This document shows positions 38,544 to 47,857 of a stretch of DNA of 64,000 nucleotides, piece after piece (position 1 is the first letter of the stretch; each line of letters opens with the position of its first letter). Position numbers and translations under genes: made by a program. The stretch comes from Oceanobacter mangrovi (GTDB taxonomy: Bacteria; Pseudomonadota; Gammaproteobacteria; Pseudomonadales; Oceanobacteraceae). The DNA is taken from assembly GCF_019740315.1 (NCBI RefSeq), contig NZ_JAHXZR010000005.1, forward strand, positions 297,705-361,704, given 5' to 3'. The notes under the pieces were generated by a model. That model did no database searches and was not told the origin of the DNA. It saw only the letters and a list, made by a program, of their open reading frames with translations.

Positions 38544-38568
38544 CACCCGCCACGTTCTGTGGCGGGTG
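38544..38568 (+). promoter_or_regulatory. Stable hairpin between aapJ and aapQ
   Basis: CACCCGCCAC (38544-38553) / GTGGCGGGTG (38559-38568), ten base pairs with a five-base loop and no T-run. Such intercistronic hairpins commonly protect the upstream binding-protein message and reduce read-through, giving more AapJ than permease. Confidence 0.65.
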
Positions 38569-38587
38569 CATCCATCAAGAGAGAACT

Positions 38588-39787
38588 ATGACAAACGCAA
38601 CCAGCTCCTCAGCAAAAGGGCAAGGGTCTGCCCCGGCGTTTTATAACAATCCCCATAATCGGGCCATCTTCTACCAGGTCGTGCTGGTTCTCGTCCTCGG
38701 TTACTTTATCTACACCATCATCAACAACACTCTGATCAATATGGAAGATCGGGGTATCAAGACCGGCTTTGACTTTCTGACGACCACTGCCGGTTTCGAT
38801 ATTTTGATGTCATTGGTGGAATACGACGCCAGCCATACCTATTTCGATACCTTTATCGTCGGCCTGCTGAATACGATTCTGGTCAGTATCATCGGTATTT
38901 TTTTCGCCACGATTATTGGTTTCATCATGGGGGTTGCGTACTTCTCCCATAACTGGCTGATTCGCAAGCTGTCGGTGGTTTACGTCGAAATTTTCCGCAA
39001 TATTCCGCTACTGCTGCAAATTTTCTTCTGGTACTTCGCGGTGCTCTCAGCACTGCCCAATGCCCGTAACAGCCTCAGTCTGGGCGAAGCCTTGTTCCTA
39101 AACATTCGTGGTTTCTATATGCCCAAACCACTCGAAGAAGCAGGAGCCTGGGTGGTTTATGCGGCCATTGTGGTGGCGATTATTGGTACCTGGTTGTTCC
39201 TGCGCTTTGCCCACAAGAAACAGGATCTCGAAGGTACCCAGCTGCCAACGTTCTGGATTTCGCTGGCGATTCTGTTTGGCTTGCCGATTCTGGCAACACT
39301 GGTTATGGGAGTGCCCTTCACGCTGGAATATCCTGAACTGAAAGGCTTTAACTTCCGTGGTGGTATCACCGTGATTCCGGAACTGATGGCACTGGTGATT
39401 TCGCTGTCGATCTATACCGGAGCCTTTATTGCCGAAGCGGTGCGTGCCGGTATCCAGTCGGTTCCGAAAGGCCAGACTGAAGCGGCTCGCAGCATTGGCC
39501 TGAAAGAAGGCAAGATCATGAAACTGATCATTGTGCCTCAAGCCATGCGCGTGATCGTGCCACTGCTGAACAGCGAATATCAGTCGCTGGTGAAGAACTC
39601 CACCCTGGCAACCGCCATCGGTTACCCGGATCTGTTTACCGTGTTTGTGGGTACCTCCCTCAACCAGACCGGTCAGGCCATCGAAATCGTATTCATGACC
39701 ATTGCGGTGTATTTCGCCGTCAACATGTGCATTTCGTTTGTGATGAACCTGTTTAACCGCCGCGTCGCACTGGTAGAGAGGAAATAA
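38588..39787 (+). CDS. aapQ: Amino-acid ABC transporter permease (AapQ type)
   Basis: 399 aa, about eight membrane helices. HisM-type permease with the EAA loop EAARSIGLKEGKIMKLIIVPQA. The long form with a hydrophilic insertion after the first helix and between helices 4 and 5 is characteristic of AapQ/BztB. GAGAG precedes ATG. Two bases separate it from aapM. Confidence 0.94.
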   Translation: MTNATSSSAKGQGSAPAFYNNPHNRAIFYQVVLVLVLGYFIYTIINNTLINMEDRGIKTGFDFLTTTAGFDILMSLVEYDASHTYFDTFIVGLLNTILVSIIGIFFATIIGFIMGVAYFSHNWLIRKLSVVYVEIFRNIPLLLQIFFWYFAVLSALPNARNSLSLGEALFLNIRGFYMPKPLEEAGAWVVYAAIVVAIIGTWLFLRFAHKKQDLEGTQLPTFWISLAILFGLPILATLVMGVPFTLEYPELKGFNFRGGITVIPELMALVISLSIYTGAFIAEAVRAGIQSVPKGQTEAARSIGLKEGKIMKLIIVPQAMRVIVPLLNSEYQSLVKNSTLATAIGYPDLFTVFVGTSLNQTGQAIEIVFMTIAVYFAVNMCISFVMNLFNRRVALVERK

Positions 39788-39789
39788 CC

Positions 39790-40923
39790 ATGACTGATAC
39801 CACTAGCCGTTTCGGCAAACCGGCGCGGATCTTCCAGCCTAGCGCGGCCCAACCAGCACCGATCAAGTCTACTGGTGCCTATGCCTGGCTGCGCCAGAAC
39901 CTGTTTTCATCTGCGCTCAACACCATAGTCACCATCGCTATTGTGGCCTTTCTGGCGACGATTATTCCGCCGATGTTCAACTGGCTGTTCCTTGATTCAA
40001 ACCTCAGCGGTTCGACCCAGGCCGACTGCACCGGTGATGGCGCCTGCTGGGTGTTTATCAAGGTGTGGCTGCAACCACTGCTGTACGGCAGCTATCCGGA
40101 TGGCCAGATCTGGCGTATCAACCTCTGCCTGCTGTTGCTGTTTGTGACCCTGGCAGCGCCTTTCTGGTTGCCACACCGGATGCGCAACAAGGTCGATATC
40201 GCCATGCTGCTGGTACTGCCTTTTGTTGCCATCGTGATTCTGGACGGTCGTTTGCTGGGACTGGAATACGTTTCTACCGACTACTGGGGTGGCTTTGCGC
40301 TGAACCTGTTCCTGGCCTCTGCCAGTATCATTCTGGGTATGCCACTGGGTTTCCTGTGGGCACTCGGTCGTCGCTCGCAAATGCCAATGGCACGCAGTAT
40401 CTGTGTGATTCTGATCGAGTTCTTCCGCGGTACCCCAGTACTGGCGCTGTTCTTCATGGGCTCGGTGATGTTGCCGCTGTTTTTCCCGGAAGGTACTACG
40501 GTGGACAAGCTGTTGCGGGTCTGGATTGTACTGACGCTGTTTATGGCCGGTTACATGGCGGAAGTGTATCGCGGTGGCTTCCAGGCCATTCCGCAAGGCC
40601 AGTATGAAGCTGCGGCTTCGATTGGTCTGAGCTTCTGGCAAACCACCCTGCTGGTGATTCTGCCACAGGTAATCAAGGTCTCCATGCCGAACATTCTGGC
40701 AACAGCAGTCATGCTGTTCAAGAACACCACCTTCCTGATGATTATTGGTGTTTTTGAAGTTCTCAGTACCGCCCAGAACGCCCTCACCAACTCTAACTGG
40801 CTGGGTGGCTTCTCGACCGAAGCCTATCTGTTTGTAGGCATTGTGTACTGGATCTGCTGCTTCAGCATGTCCTCGGTCGCCTCTTATATTGAACGCAAAC
40901 TCGACACCAGCCATCGCTCCTGA
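39790..40923 (+). CDS. aapM: Amino-acid ABC transporter permease (AapM type)
   Basis: 377 aa, second permease subunit of the heterodimer, with the EAA loop [21 protein letters not shown] and family segments [15 protein letters not shown] and [11 protein letters not shown]. Its N-terminal part carries an additional helix and a Cys-containing periplasmic loop (DCTGDGAC). Confidence 0.94.
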   Translation: MTDTTSRFGKPARIFQPSAAQPAPIKSTGAYAWLRQNLFSSALNTIVTIAIVAFLATIIPPMFNWLFLDSNLSGSTQADCTGDGACWVFIKVWLQPLLYGSYPDGQIWRINLCLLLLFVTLAAPFWLPHRMRNKVDIAMLLVLPFVAIVILDGRLLGLEYVSTDYWGGFALNLFLASASIILGMPLGFLWALGRRSQMPMARSICVILIEFFRGTPVLALFFMGSVMLPLFFPEGTTVDKLLRVWIVLTLFMAGYMAEVYRGGFQAIPQGQYEAAASIGLSFWQTTLLVILPQVIKVSMPNILATAVMLFKNTTFLMIIGVFEVLSTAQNALTNSNWLGGFSTEAYLFVGIVYWICCFSMSSVASYIERKLDTSHRS

Positions 40924-40939
40924 AGCAGGGACTATTTTT

Positions 40940-41716
40940 ATGACAACTGAACAAATTGCATCGGCAGCTGACAGCTCAGAGGAACACATCATCACCATCC
41001 ACAACCTCAACAAGTGGTATGGCGATTTCCACGTCCTCAAAGACGTAAACCTCAAGGTGAAGAAAGGCGAACGTATCGTAGTCTGTGGGCCTTCCGGCTC
41101 TGGCAAGTCGACCATGATTCGCTGTATCAACCACCTCGAAGAGTTTCAGCGTGGCACCATGTTCGTGAATGGCATCGAAATGATTGATGACGTCAAGAAC
41201 ATCGAAGCCATTCGCAAGAACGTCGGTATGGTGTTCCAGCACTTCAACCTGTTCCCGCATCTGACCATTCTGGAGAACCTCACCATTGGTCCGATCTGGG
41301 TGCAGAAGAAGCCCAAGGACGAAGCAGAAGCCATTGCCATGAAGTACCTGGAGCGGGTCAAGATCGCCAACCAGGCACTGAAATATCCCGGCCAGCTGTC
41401 TGGTGGTCAGCAGCAGCGTGTGGCGGTCGCCCGCTCACTCTGCATGTCACCGGAAATCATGTTGTTCGACGAACCCACCTCCGCCCTCGACCCCGAGATG
41501 GTGAAGGAAGTACTCGACGTCATGGTGGAACTGGCCGAAGAAGGCATGACCATGTTGTGTGTGACCCACGAAATGGGTTTTGCCAAAAAAGTCGCCGACC
41601 GGGTGATCTTTATGGATGGTGGTGAAATCGTCGAAGAAAACACCCCTAATGAGTTCTTCGACAACCCTCAAACCGACCGTCTGCAACTGTTCCTCAGCCA
41701 GGTGCTGCAGCACTGA
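40940..41716 (+). CDS. aapP: Amino-acid ABC transporter ATPase (AapP type)
   Basis: 258 aa. Walker [10 protein letters not shown], signature [15 protein letters not shown], Walker [13 protein letters not shown] and the H-loop [10 protein letters not shown] 40940 lies 16 bases after the aapM stop; an open frame extends further upstream inside aapM. Last gene of the operon, followed by a strong terminator. Confidence 0.96.
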   Translation: MTTEQIASAADSSEEHIITIHNLNKWYGDFHVLKDVNLKVKKGERIVVCGPSGSGKSTMIRCINHLEEFQRGTMFVNGIEMIDDVKNIEAIRKNVGMVFQHFNLFPHLTILENLTIGPIWVQKKPKDEAEAIAMKYLERVKIANQALKYPGQLSGGQQQRVAVARSLCMSPEIMLFDEPTSALDPEMVKEVLDVMVELAEEGMTMLCVTHEMGFAKKVADRVIFMDGGEIVEENTPNEFFDNPQTDRLQLFLSQVLQH

Positions 41717-41725
41717 TCAGTGGGG

Positions 41726-41786
41726 CATTTGCGACAAGGCAAATGTGACCAATTGTTACAAAACGGCCCCTCGGGGCCGTTTTTGT
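41726..41786 (+). terminator. Terminator of the aapJQMP operon
   Basis: A small hairpin CATTTGC/GCAAATG (41726-41732, 41739-41745) precedes a strong one: AAACGGCCCC (41761-41770) with GGGGCCGTTT (41773-41782) capped by CTCG and continued by a T-rich tract. Confidence 0.9.
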
Positions 41787-41809
41787 TTGTTTCGCATCAC
41801 AACAATAGT

Positions 41810-41823
41810 TTGATCCATGTCAC
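41810..41823 (+). promoter_or_regulatory. FNR/Anr-like box upstream of bacteriohemerythrin
   Basis: TTGAT-CCAT-GTCAC matches the FNR/Anr consensus TTGAT-N4-ATCAA in eight of ten specified bases. It lies about 145 bases before the hemerythrin start. Low-oxygen control of an oxygen-binding protein would make sense, but the second half-site is imperfect. Confidence 0.25.
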
Positions 41824-41967
41824 ATAATGTCCTTTCCTTGTCAGTTTTATTACAAAACCGACAACCCAAAAAAACATAACCCTTTGATTTAACAATAGTT
41901 TTTCATTGGAACGATTCATGCTTAATCTAAAGTATGAAGGTCATATGATCAGATGGGAGATGATTCT

Positions 41968-42414
41968 ATGCAGCAATTCCAATGGGTAGCCGCTTTCGAA
42001 ACCGGTATCGATGTTGTCGACTCACAACACAAGCGTATCTTCGAGTACCTGAAAGAGGTCGATAACGCAATCAAGCTGCAGGACAATGACGCTATCAAGG
42101 CCGTTGCCAAAGCGCTGATTGACTACTCCATTTCACACAACGCTTTTGAAGAAACCCTGATGGAGCGCGCCAAGTACCCGGTACTGGCTGCCCACTCCAA
42201 GGTTCACGAAGCCTTCCGTGCCCGTGCCCTGAGCTACGACAAGCGCCTGGAAGCCGGTGAAGATCCGATCAAGGTAGCCAAGGAAGTACGTTCAGACATC
42301 GGTCTGTGGCTCACCAACCACATCCAGCGCGATGACAAGGACTATGTTCCTTACGTGAAAAAATCCCTCGAAGGTGGCTTTGTCAGCCGTATGATCAAGC
42401 GTTGCTTCGCCTGA
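41968..42414 (+). CDS. Bacteriohemerythrin
   Basis: 148 aa single-domain non-heme di-iron oxygen-binding protein. Ligands are visible in order: His in DSQHKRIF, His and Glu in SHNAFEE, two His in HSKVHEAF, and His and Asp in NHIQRDDKDY. ATG 41968 has GGGAGA seven bases upstream and is preferred to ATG 41953. Likely role: oxygen carrying or sensing in the cytoplasm at low oxygen. Monocistronic. Confidence 0.93.
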   Translation: MQQFQWVAAFETGIDVVDSQHKRIFEYLKEVDNAIKLQDNDAIKAVAKALIDYSISHNAFEETLMERAKYPVLAAHSKVHEAFRARALSYDKRLEAGEDPIKVAKEVRSDIGLWLTNHIQRDDKDYVPYVKKSLEGGFVSRMIKRCFA

Positions 42415-42452
42415 TCAGATTGACTTGACCCTGTCGCAGGCCAACCCCGCTA

Positions 42453-43406
42453 TCAGGCGGGTTTGGCCAGCTTCTGAATCCCCAACCCCACCACAATCAG
42501 CAGCAGCCCGGCGATGGTCGCCATATGAATGGGCTCACCCAGAATCCGGCTGATAAAAATCAGCGAAATAAACGGACTGAGAAAAATCAGTGAGCTGATG
42601 GCTGCCGTACGCTTGGTCAGGTTCATGGCCGATTGCCACAACAGGAAGGTGATCCCCATTTCGAACAGACCAATGTAAACCGATGCCAAAATGCCTTTGA
42701 ACAAGTGTGGTTCGATCCACTCACCGGGACCCAGCTCCCCCACATCGGCCGCTGGAAATGGCGCACCATCCCAGACAATTGAGATCACCAGCAATAGCGG
42801 AATCGCCAGCATAAAACTGGCCCACAGGCTCACGGCCGGTTCCAGTTGCTGGCGCTGCTGGGCTGCACGGGTATTGAGAATCCAGTACAAGGCCCACAGC
42901 AAGGTGCTGATCAGCGCCAGCGCAACACCCGGCAGAGAATCAAATTCCAGCCCCAGCGGATCGCCTTTGGTAGCAATCACCAGCACGCCCAGATAAGCCA
43001 GCAGCAACGCCAGCATGTCGCGTGGATACAGTTTATGGCCCAACAAGGGCACCGCCATCAGGCTCATGGTAATCGCCCAGGTGTAATTAATCGCCTGCGC
43101 CTGCTGGGCGGGCAACAGGTCATAAGCCTGAAACAGGATCAGGTAATAGATCACCGGGTTGATCAGCCCCTGGCGACAATAGCTGAGCCAGTGCTGTCGA
43201 AACGAACGCAGCGCCAGCCCCAGCTGCTTGCGTTGCCACAGCACAGCCCCCAGCACCAGCCAGGAACTGATCACGGCAAAAGTCAGCATCCAACGTGGAC
43301 TCAGTTCAGCCAGTGCCAGCTTGAAAGCAGTCGCCACCGTCGACCATAACAGCACCGCAGACAGGGCGAACATTACCGCCCGGCGTTCGTTGTTCATCCC
43401 TTGCAA
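42453..43406 (-). CDS. EamA/DMT-family membrane transporter
   Basis: 317 aa with about ten membrane helices in two EamA repeats (first about 10-145, second about 165-305). Drug/metabolite transporters of this type export amino acids, nucleosides or metabolites; the substrate cannot be told from sequence. An alternative start is Met4 (43397). Convergent with the hemerythrin gene, 38 bases apart. Confidence 0.88.
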   Translation of the reverse strand: MQGMNNERRAVMFALSAVLLWSTVATAFKLALAELSPRWMLTFAVISSWLVLGAVLWQRKQLGLALRSFRQHWLSYCRQGLINPVIYYLILFQAYDLLPAQQAQAINYTWAITMSLMAVPLLGHKLYPRDMLALLLAYLGVLVIATKGDPLGLEFDSLPGVALALISTLLWALYWILNTRAAQQRQQLEPAVSLWASFMLAIPLLLVISIVWDGAPFPAADVGELGPGEWIEPHLFKGILASVYIGLFEMGITFLLWQSAMNLTKRTAAISSLIFLSPFISLIFISRILGEPIHMATIAGLLLIVVGLGIQKLAKPA

Positions 43407-43558
43407 ACTCCTGCTGACAATAAGATGGGGAAATAGAAAGCCAGAACATGAGATGGATTCCAGGTGGAATCGTTCTGACGAGGCGAGGTTAACGGGACAT
43501 TAAAACAAGGGCCAGCGGGATTTGGCGGCATTCTGAACAGCCGCTGCAAAATAAACCT

Positions 43559-43590
43559 AACGCCTGCTTCAGGAACAGAAAACAGGCGTT
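43559..43590 (-). terminator. Hairpin after the SpoIIAA-like gene
   Basis: AACGCCTG (43559-43566) / CAGGCGTT (43583-43590), eight base pairs with a 16-base loop, about 40 bases beyond the stop of the minus-strand gene at 43629. Candidate terminator, no strong T-run on the minus strand. Confidence 0.45.
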
Positions 43591-43628
43591 TTGGCTAACA
43601 GGCCAGTGACCTGCGAAGCCTGTAATGG

Positions 43629-44015
43629 CTAACTTGCCGTGAGCCAATCATGAGCGGCTTCCAGATCCTCAAAATGGGCTATTTCACCAGCGATAAACCA
43701 ACTGCCGATTTTTGCTGCCCAATCCTGCCAGGCACCTTCGCCGACCATGGCAATGCGCTCAAACTCCCTGCCATATTTCATGCCCAGTTTGAAATCATCC
43801 CAGGCAGCCCGCAGCTCCCAGCCATCAAATTCGCGCAGGTCCACCAGCATCCGGATATGAGGATCTTCGACCGACGCAATGCTGTTCTCCAGAATCGGCG
43901 TCATGACTTCGTAGTCGTTGTGGGTCAGCTTGCCAATGGCGGTTAATACCACCCAGAAGCGGTCACCCTTGCGCTGAATGCCCAGCGAAATACCGTGAGT
44001 TGTTGAATCAGACAT
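43629..44015 (-). CDS. SpoIIAA-like (STAS-fold) protein
   Basis: 128 aa, SpoIIAA-like family (STAS/CRAL-TRIO-like fold): GISLGIQRKGDRFWVVLTAIGKLTHNDYE at the start, LVDLREFDGW in the middle and a C-terminal FEDLEAAHDWL helix. Such proteins occur widely in marine bacteria; no enzymatic motif is known. Another member lies at 58702 in this window. Confidence 0.85.
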   Translation of the reverse strand: MSDSTTHGISLGIQRKGDRFWVVLTAIGKLTHNDYEVMTPILENSIASVEDPHIRMLVDLREFDGWELRAAWDDFKLGMKYGREFERIAMVGEGAWQDWAAKIGSWFIAGEIAHFEDLEAAHDWLTAS

Positions 44016-44044
44016 AATGGCCTCCTCCCTGCAGGTTTCGATTT

Positions 44045-44069
44045 CATGGGCAAGAATGTCTTGCCCATG
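44045..44069. repeat. Perfect short inverted repeat
   Basis: CATGGGCAAGA (44045-44055) / TCTTGCCCATG (44059-44069), three-base loop. It resembles the GGCAAGG-type palindrome at 45168 and may belong to the same family of intergenic repeats. It could also serve as an RNA hairpin. Confidence 0.55.
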
Positions 44070-44251
44070 GTTTATTCAAGCACTCTGGCTACCAGGCATA
44101 TGGCCACAGATCAACAACACGGTTCAATCTGCTATCCGCGCCAGCCAGGCGGAAATCTCTGTTTACCTCAGGCCCCACAATCCATCAGCAAGACATCTGC
44201 TGATTTGCCGTACACTGATCCTAACCGTCACGATAATAACTGAGGCAGCGT

Positions 44252-45037
44252 ATGAGTGAATCAAGCTACACACCACCCAAAGTCTGGCACTGGGATGCCG
44301 AAAACGGTGGCAAATTCGCCAGTATCAACCGCCCCATCGCTGGTGCCACCCACGAGCAACCACTGCCCGTCGGCAAGCACCCCTTGCAGTTGTATTCCAT
44401 GGCGACGCCTAACGGGCAGAAAGTCACTATCTTGCTGGAAGAATTACTCGAAGCCGGAATCAGCGCAGCGGAATACGACGGCTGGTTAATTACCATCCTC
44501 AATGGCGAACAGTTTGGCTCCGGCTTTGTTGAAGTGAATCCGAACTCGAAGATTCCGGCACTGATGGACCACAGTGTGAATCCGCCACAACGGGTGTTCG
44601 AATCCGGCGCCATCCTGATGTATCTGGCCGAAAAATTTCATGCCTTTATTCCAGCCAGCGCCTCCGGCCGGACTGAATGCTTCAACTGGCTGTTCTGGCA
44701 GATGGGCAGTGCTCCCATGCTGGGCGGCGGCTTTGGCCACTTCTATGCCTACGCGCCAGAGAAATACGAATACCCGATCAACCGTTTCACCATGGAAGTA
44801 AAACGGCAGTTGGATGTGCTCGACCGTCATCTGGCCAACCATACCTTTATGTGTGGTGACGATTACAGCATCGCTGATATTGCCATCTGGCCCTGGTACG
44901 GTGGTCTGGTATTGGGACGCCTGTACGATGCGGCTGAATTTATCCAGGCCGACAGTTATACCCACGTCAAACGCTGGGCCAAACAGATCGACGCTCGCCC
45001 GGCGGTGCAACGCGGGCGGCGAGTGAATCGAACCTAG
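44252..45037 (+). CDS. yghU: YghU-like glutathione S-transferase family protein
   Basis: 261 aa, glutathione-dependent disulfide-bond oxidoreductase type. N-terminal thioredoxin-like domain with MATPNGQKVTILLEE (the Thr-Pro-Asn site binding glutathione) and the GSH-binding FESGAILMYLAEKF; C-terminal helical GST domain (WLFWQMGSAPMLGGGFGHF, YSIADIAIWPW). Slightly shorter than E. coli YghU (288 aa) at the C-terminus. Family members bind two glutathiones and reduce disulfides. Confidence 0.9.
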   Translation: MSESSYTPPKVWHWDAENGGKFASINRPIAGATHEQPLPVGKHPLQLYSMATPNGQKVTILLEELLEAGISAAEYDGWLITILNGEQFGSGFVEVNPNSKIPALMDHSVNPPQRVFESGAILMYLAEKFHAFIPASASGRTECFNWLFWQMGSAPMLGGGFGHFYAYAPEKYEYPINRFTMEVKRQLDVLDRHLANHTFMCGDDYSIADIAIWPWYGGLVLGRLYDAAEFIQADSYTHVKRWAKQIDARPAVQRGRRVNRT

Positions 45038-45138
45038 GGTGATGATATTCCGCAGCTGGCAGAGCGTCACAGCGCTGAGGATTTTGCCAATCCGTCTGGA
45101 TCCTGAAGCAAGTTCAGGAAGACGATGGTCCAGGCAGA

Positions 45139-45185
45139 GCGGGCGTCCTGCCCGCATTTGGCTTGCTGGCAAGGCATGCCTTGCC
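45139..45185. repeat. Palindromic intergenic repeats downstream of yghU
   Basis: Two adjacent palindromes: GCGGGC/GCCCGC (45139-45144, 45150-45155) and an 18-base perfect palindrome at 45168-45185 (GGCAAGGCA/TGCCTTGCC), followed by CCCTACGACAAT. Tandem palindromes of this type form dispersed intergenic repeats (REP/mini-MITE-like) in many gammaproteobacteria. They lie between convergent genes and could also end transcription. Confidence 0.6.
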
Positions 45186-45258
45186 CCTACGACAATCGAT
45201 TTTTATAAAACTGCGTGGAATCCGAACGGTGATTAAGACAACGCCTGCACTCCGGGAC

Positions 45259-46131
45259 TCATTCGCTGGTTAAAAAATTACGCCCGCTGACGGAGCCAGC
45301 GTCCAGCGCATCATCCGCCCCTGAACGGTCTTTCAGCCCAACGCCAGACAACTCCAGCTTGCGCGCTTCGCGCAGCAGATACATCAGCTTGGCAACCGCA
45401 TCCGGGTACACCAGGCCGGCCTGACGGACGTTGGAAATACAGTTGCGGGCAGCATCGGTCAAACCAATGCCGGGGTTCCAGGTCAGATACAGCCCGAGGC
45501 TGTCGGGGGAACTCAAACCCGGCCGTTCGCCCACCAGCAGCAATACACAACGAGCATTTAACAGCTCGCCCACTTCATCGCCAATGGCAACACGTCCCTG
45601 CTGTACCAGCGTCAAGGGCGCCAGCGACCAGCTCTGACTGTCGGCATCAAGCGCTTTGGTCAGCTGCTGCAAGAACGGCACAGTATTCTGCTGAATCGCC
45701 AATGACGACAGGCCATCCACAATCACGATAGCCAGATCATGAGGTTCGGTTTCAACACCAGCAGACGCCTGCTGCTCCATAAAGTCTTTCAGTCTTGCCA
45801 CGGAATCGGCATTGAGCCGACGGCCATAATCCGGCCGTTGCAAATACTCGGCACGGTCGCTGGCACGGCTGTGCAGAATCAGGCTTTGGCCCTGCTGCTC
45901 AAGCCCGGCCTGCTGTAATTCAGCCACCAGCTCATCGGTGTCTAACGGTAGATGCACAGCATCCTGCGCCTGCGCGTGGGCCAGCTGAAAGGCCAGCAAA
46001 TGTGCCGTTGGAATACTGATCCCACTGCGGCCCAGGCCAATACGAGCATCGGTGAAGTCACGCAATTTACGCCAGGGATTTTCAATCACCAATTTCGATA
46101 GCACTCCGGATACCTGATCAGAATCAGACAT
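45259..46131 (-). CDS. eutC: Ethanolamine ammonia-lyase, small subunit
   Basis: 290 aa. With EutB it converts ethanolamine to acetaldehyde and ammonia using adenosylcobalamin. Family segments: ARIGLGRSGISIPTAHLLAFQLAHAQA, RPDYGRRL and VGERPGLSSPDSLGLYLTW. ATG 46131 has a perfect AGGAGG five bases upstream and overlaps the end of eutB by eight bases; an in-frame ATG 24 bases further upstream is less likely. Confidence 0.96.
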   Translation of the reverse strand: MSDSDQVSGVLSKLVIENPWRKLRDFTDARIGLGRSGISIPTAHLLAFQLAHAQAQDAVHLPLDTDELVAELQQAGLEQQGQSLILHSRASDRAEYLQRPDYGRRLNADSVARLKDFMEQQASAGVETEPHDLAIVIVDGLSSLAIQQNTVPFLQQLTKALDADSQSWSLAPLTLVQQGRVAIGDEVGELLNARCVLLLVGERPGLSSPDSLGLYLTWNPGIGLTDAARNCISNVRQAGLVYPDAVAKLMYLLREARKLELSGVGLKDRSGADDALDAGSVSGRNFLTSE

Positions 46132-47539
46132 GGGTACCTCCTGTTGCAGACTCAACCGCCTTCAGGGACTTGGCAAACGCCGCCGGTAACTGATCATTCA
46201 GCCGGTAGTTATCCATGTCCTTGAAGATTTGCATTTCGGCTAACCAGCGTTCGAATTCTGGTGCCGGTTTTTTGCCCAGCACCCGCCGAGCGTACAGGGC
46301 ATCGTGAAATGAAGTGGTCTGGTAATTCAGCATGATGTCGTCAGAACCAGGAATGCCCATAATGAAGTTACAACCAGCGACCCCCAGCAGCGTCAGCAGA
46401 TTGTCCATATCATTCTGGTCAGCCTGGGCATGGTTGGTGTAACAGATATCACAGCCCATGGGGACGCCCAGCAGCTTGCCGCAGAAGTGGTCTTCCAGTC
46501 CGGCGCGGGTGATTTCCTTGCCATCGAACAGGTATTCAGGGCCAATAAAACCAACCACGGTATTCACCAGCAGTGGCTCGAACTTGCGCGCCACGGCATA
46601 GGCTCGCGCTTCACAGGTTTGCTGATCCAGCCCGTGATGGGCATTGGCCGACAGGGCACTGCCCTGACCGGTTTCAAAATACATGACGTTGTTGCCAACG
46701 CTGCCACGCCTGAGCGACAAGGCAGCATCACGGGCTTCCGCCAGCGTATTGAGATTAAAACCAAAACTGCTGTTGGTGGCTTCGGTGCCACCAATTGACT
46801 GGAACACCAGATCCACCGGCGCGCCCTGCTCAATGCATTCCATGGTGTTGGTTACGTGAGTCAAGACACAGCTCTGGGTCGGAATCTGATATTTCTGGAT
46901 CACTTCATCCATCATCCGAATCAACCGGCTGGCCTGGGCGACGTTATCAGTAGCCGGATTAATGCCGATCACGGCATCGCCGTTGCCATACAGCAGGCCG
47001 TCGAGCATGCTGGCGGCGATACCGGTCAGATCGTCAGTGGGATGATTGGGCTGCAAGCGCGTCGAAAAGCGTCCCGCCAAACCAATGGTATTACGGAAAG
47101 CCGTCACTACCCGGCACTTCTGCGCCACCAAAATCAGATCCTGATTACGCATCAATTTACTGACGGCGGCGGCCATTTCCGGGGTAATTCCGGCTCGCAC
47201 CTGCGTCAGGATTTCGGAGCTGACCTCGTCACTCAGCAGCCAGTTACGGAAGTCGCCAACCGTCAAATGAGCGATGGGTTTAAACGCCTCGGCGTCGTGA
47301 TCATCAATAATCAGCCGGGTAACTTCATCCTCTTCATAAGGCACCAGCGCCTCATTCAGGAAATTCTTAAGTGGCACTTCGGCCAGCGCCATCTGGGCAA
47401 TCGCCCGCTCTTCGGCCGACAGCGCCGCAACGCCTGCCAGTCGATCGCCGGAACGAGCCGGAGTGGCTTTGGCCATCAACTGGGCCAGACTGTCGAAAGA
47501 CCAGGTCTGGTCACCCAGCATATAGCGATAATCACTCAT
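46124..47539 (-). CDS. eutB: Ethanolamine ammonia-lyase, large subunit
   Basis: 471 aa catalytic alpha subunit, a TIM barrel binding ethanolamine and cobalamin. Conserved segments: MLDGLLYGNGDAVIGINPATDN, GGTEATNSSFGFNL, GFIGPEYLFDGKEITR and PMGCDICYTNHAQADQND. No microcompartment genes (eutS, K, L, M, N) and no eutA reactivase lie nearby, so this is the short, microcompartment-free form. No cobalamin riboswitch is visible upstream. Confidence 0.97.
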   Translation of the reverse strand: MSDYRYMLGDQTWSFDSLAQLMAKATPARSGDRLAGVAALSAEERAIAQMALAEVPLKNFLNEALVPYEEDEVTRLIIDDHDAEAFKPIAHLTVGDFRNWLLSDEVSSEILTQVRAGITPEMAAAVSKLMRNQDLILVAQKCRVVTAFRNTIGLAGRFSTRLQPNHPTDDLTGIAASMLDGLLYGNGDAVIGINPATDNVAQASRLIRMMDEVIQKYQIPTQSCVLTHVTNTMECIEQGAPVDLVFQSIGGTEATNSSFGFNLNTLAEARDAALSLRRGSVGNNVMYFETGQGSALSANAHHGLDQQTCEARAYAVARKFEPLLVNTVVGFIGPEYLFDGKEITRAGLEDHFCGKLLGVPMGCDICYTNHAQADQNDMDNLLTLLGVAGCNFIMGIPGSDDIMLNYQTTSFHDALYARRVLGKKPAPEFERWLAEMQIFKDMDNYRLNDQLPAAFAKSLKAVESATGGTHV

Positions 47540-47857
47540 GCAGCTTCTCCGTATGCCGCTGCGTCACTTCATCCAGCCTGCCACGAGCAGCAAGCACGGC
47601 CTGAAGCGAAAACAGCTGCAGCCATAATTTCAGGTTGTATCGCAGAAAGGATTCAAGAATGGTTCCAACCCCGCAGACAAATCGCAAAGTCAGATAAAAC
47701 AGCGGAAAGACGGAGCACAACCAGGTTTGCCGGGCGAAGTTGGGGCGACTTCGCCGAACAGCAAACCTGGTTACGCCCCGAATCAGTGCAAAAAGTTTCC
47801 CAGTAAGAAATAAAATTCAGCCCAATCAGAGCTCTGTTGAATCAGCTCCTGGTTGAA
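47540..47857. other. Region between the SDR gene and eutB
   Basis: 318 bases without a recognisable gene; it holds a long two-stage hairpin (47719-47772) and presumably the eutB leader. No promoter motif stands out. Confidence 0.5.
47719..47772. repeat. 54-base nested inverted repeat upstream of eutB
   Basis: Outer arms AACCAGGTTTGC (47719-47730) and GCAAACCTGGTT (47761-47772) are perfect; inner arms GGCGAAGT (47733-47740) and ACTTCGCC (47748-47755) are also perfect with a seven-base loop. The whole folds as one long hairpin with a small asymmetric internal loop. It may terminate or process the SDR message before eutB or be a dispersed miniature element. Confidence 0.7.

Noticed and set aside
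39997..41130. 377-aa minus-strand open frame
   Set aside because: Antisense to aapM and aapP; extremely Gln/His-rich, as expected of a reverse shadow.
45259..47539. Ethanolamine microcompartment (eut BMC) locus
   Set aside because: No eutS, K, L, M, N shell genes, eutE/G/D or eutA occur in the window, so only the simple EutBC pathway is supported.
46856..47806. 316-aa plus-strand open frame
   Set aside because: Antisense to eutB and its leader; no recognisable domain.
47540..47857. Cobalamin riboswitch upstream of eutB
   Set aside because: No B12-box-like conserved element could be seen; only the nested hairpin is present.
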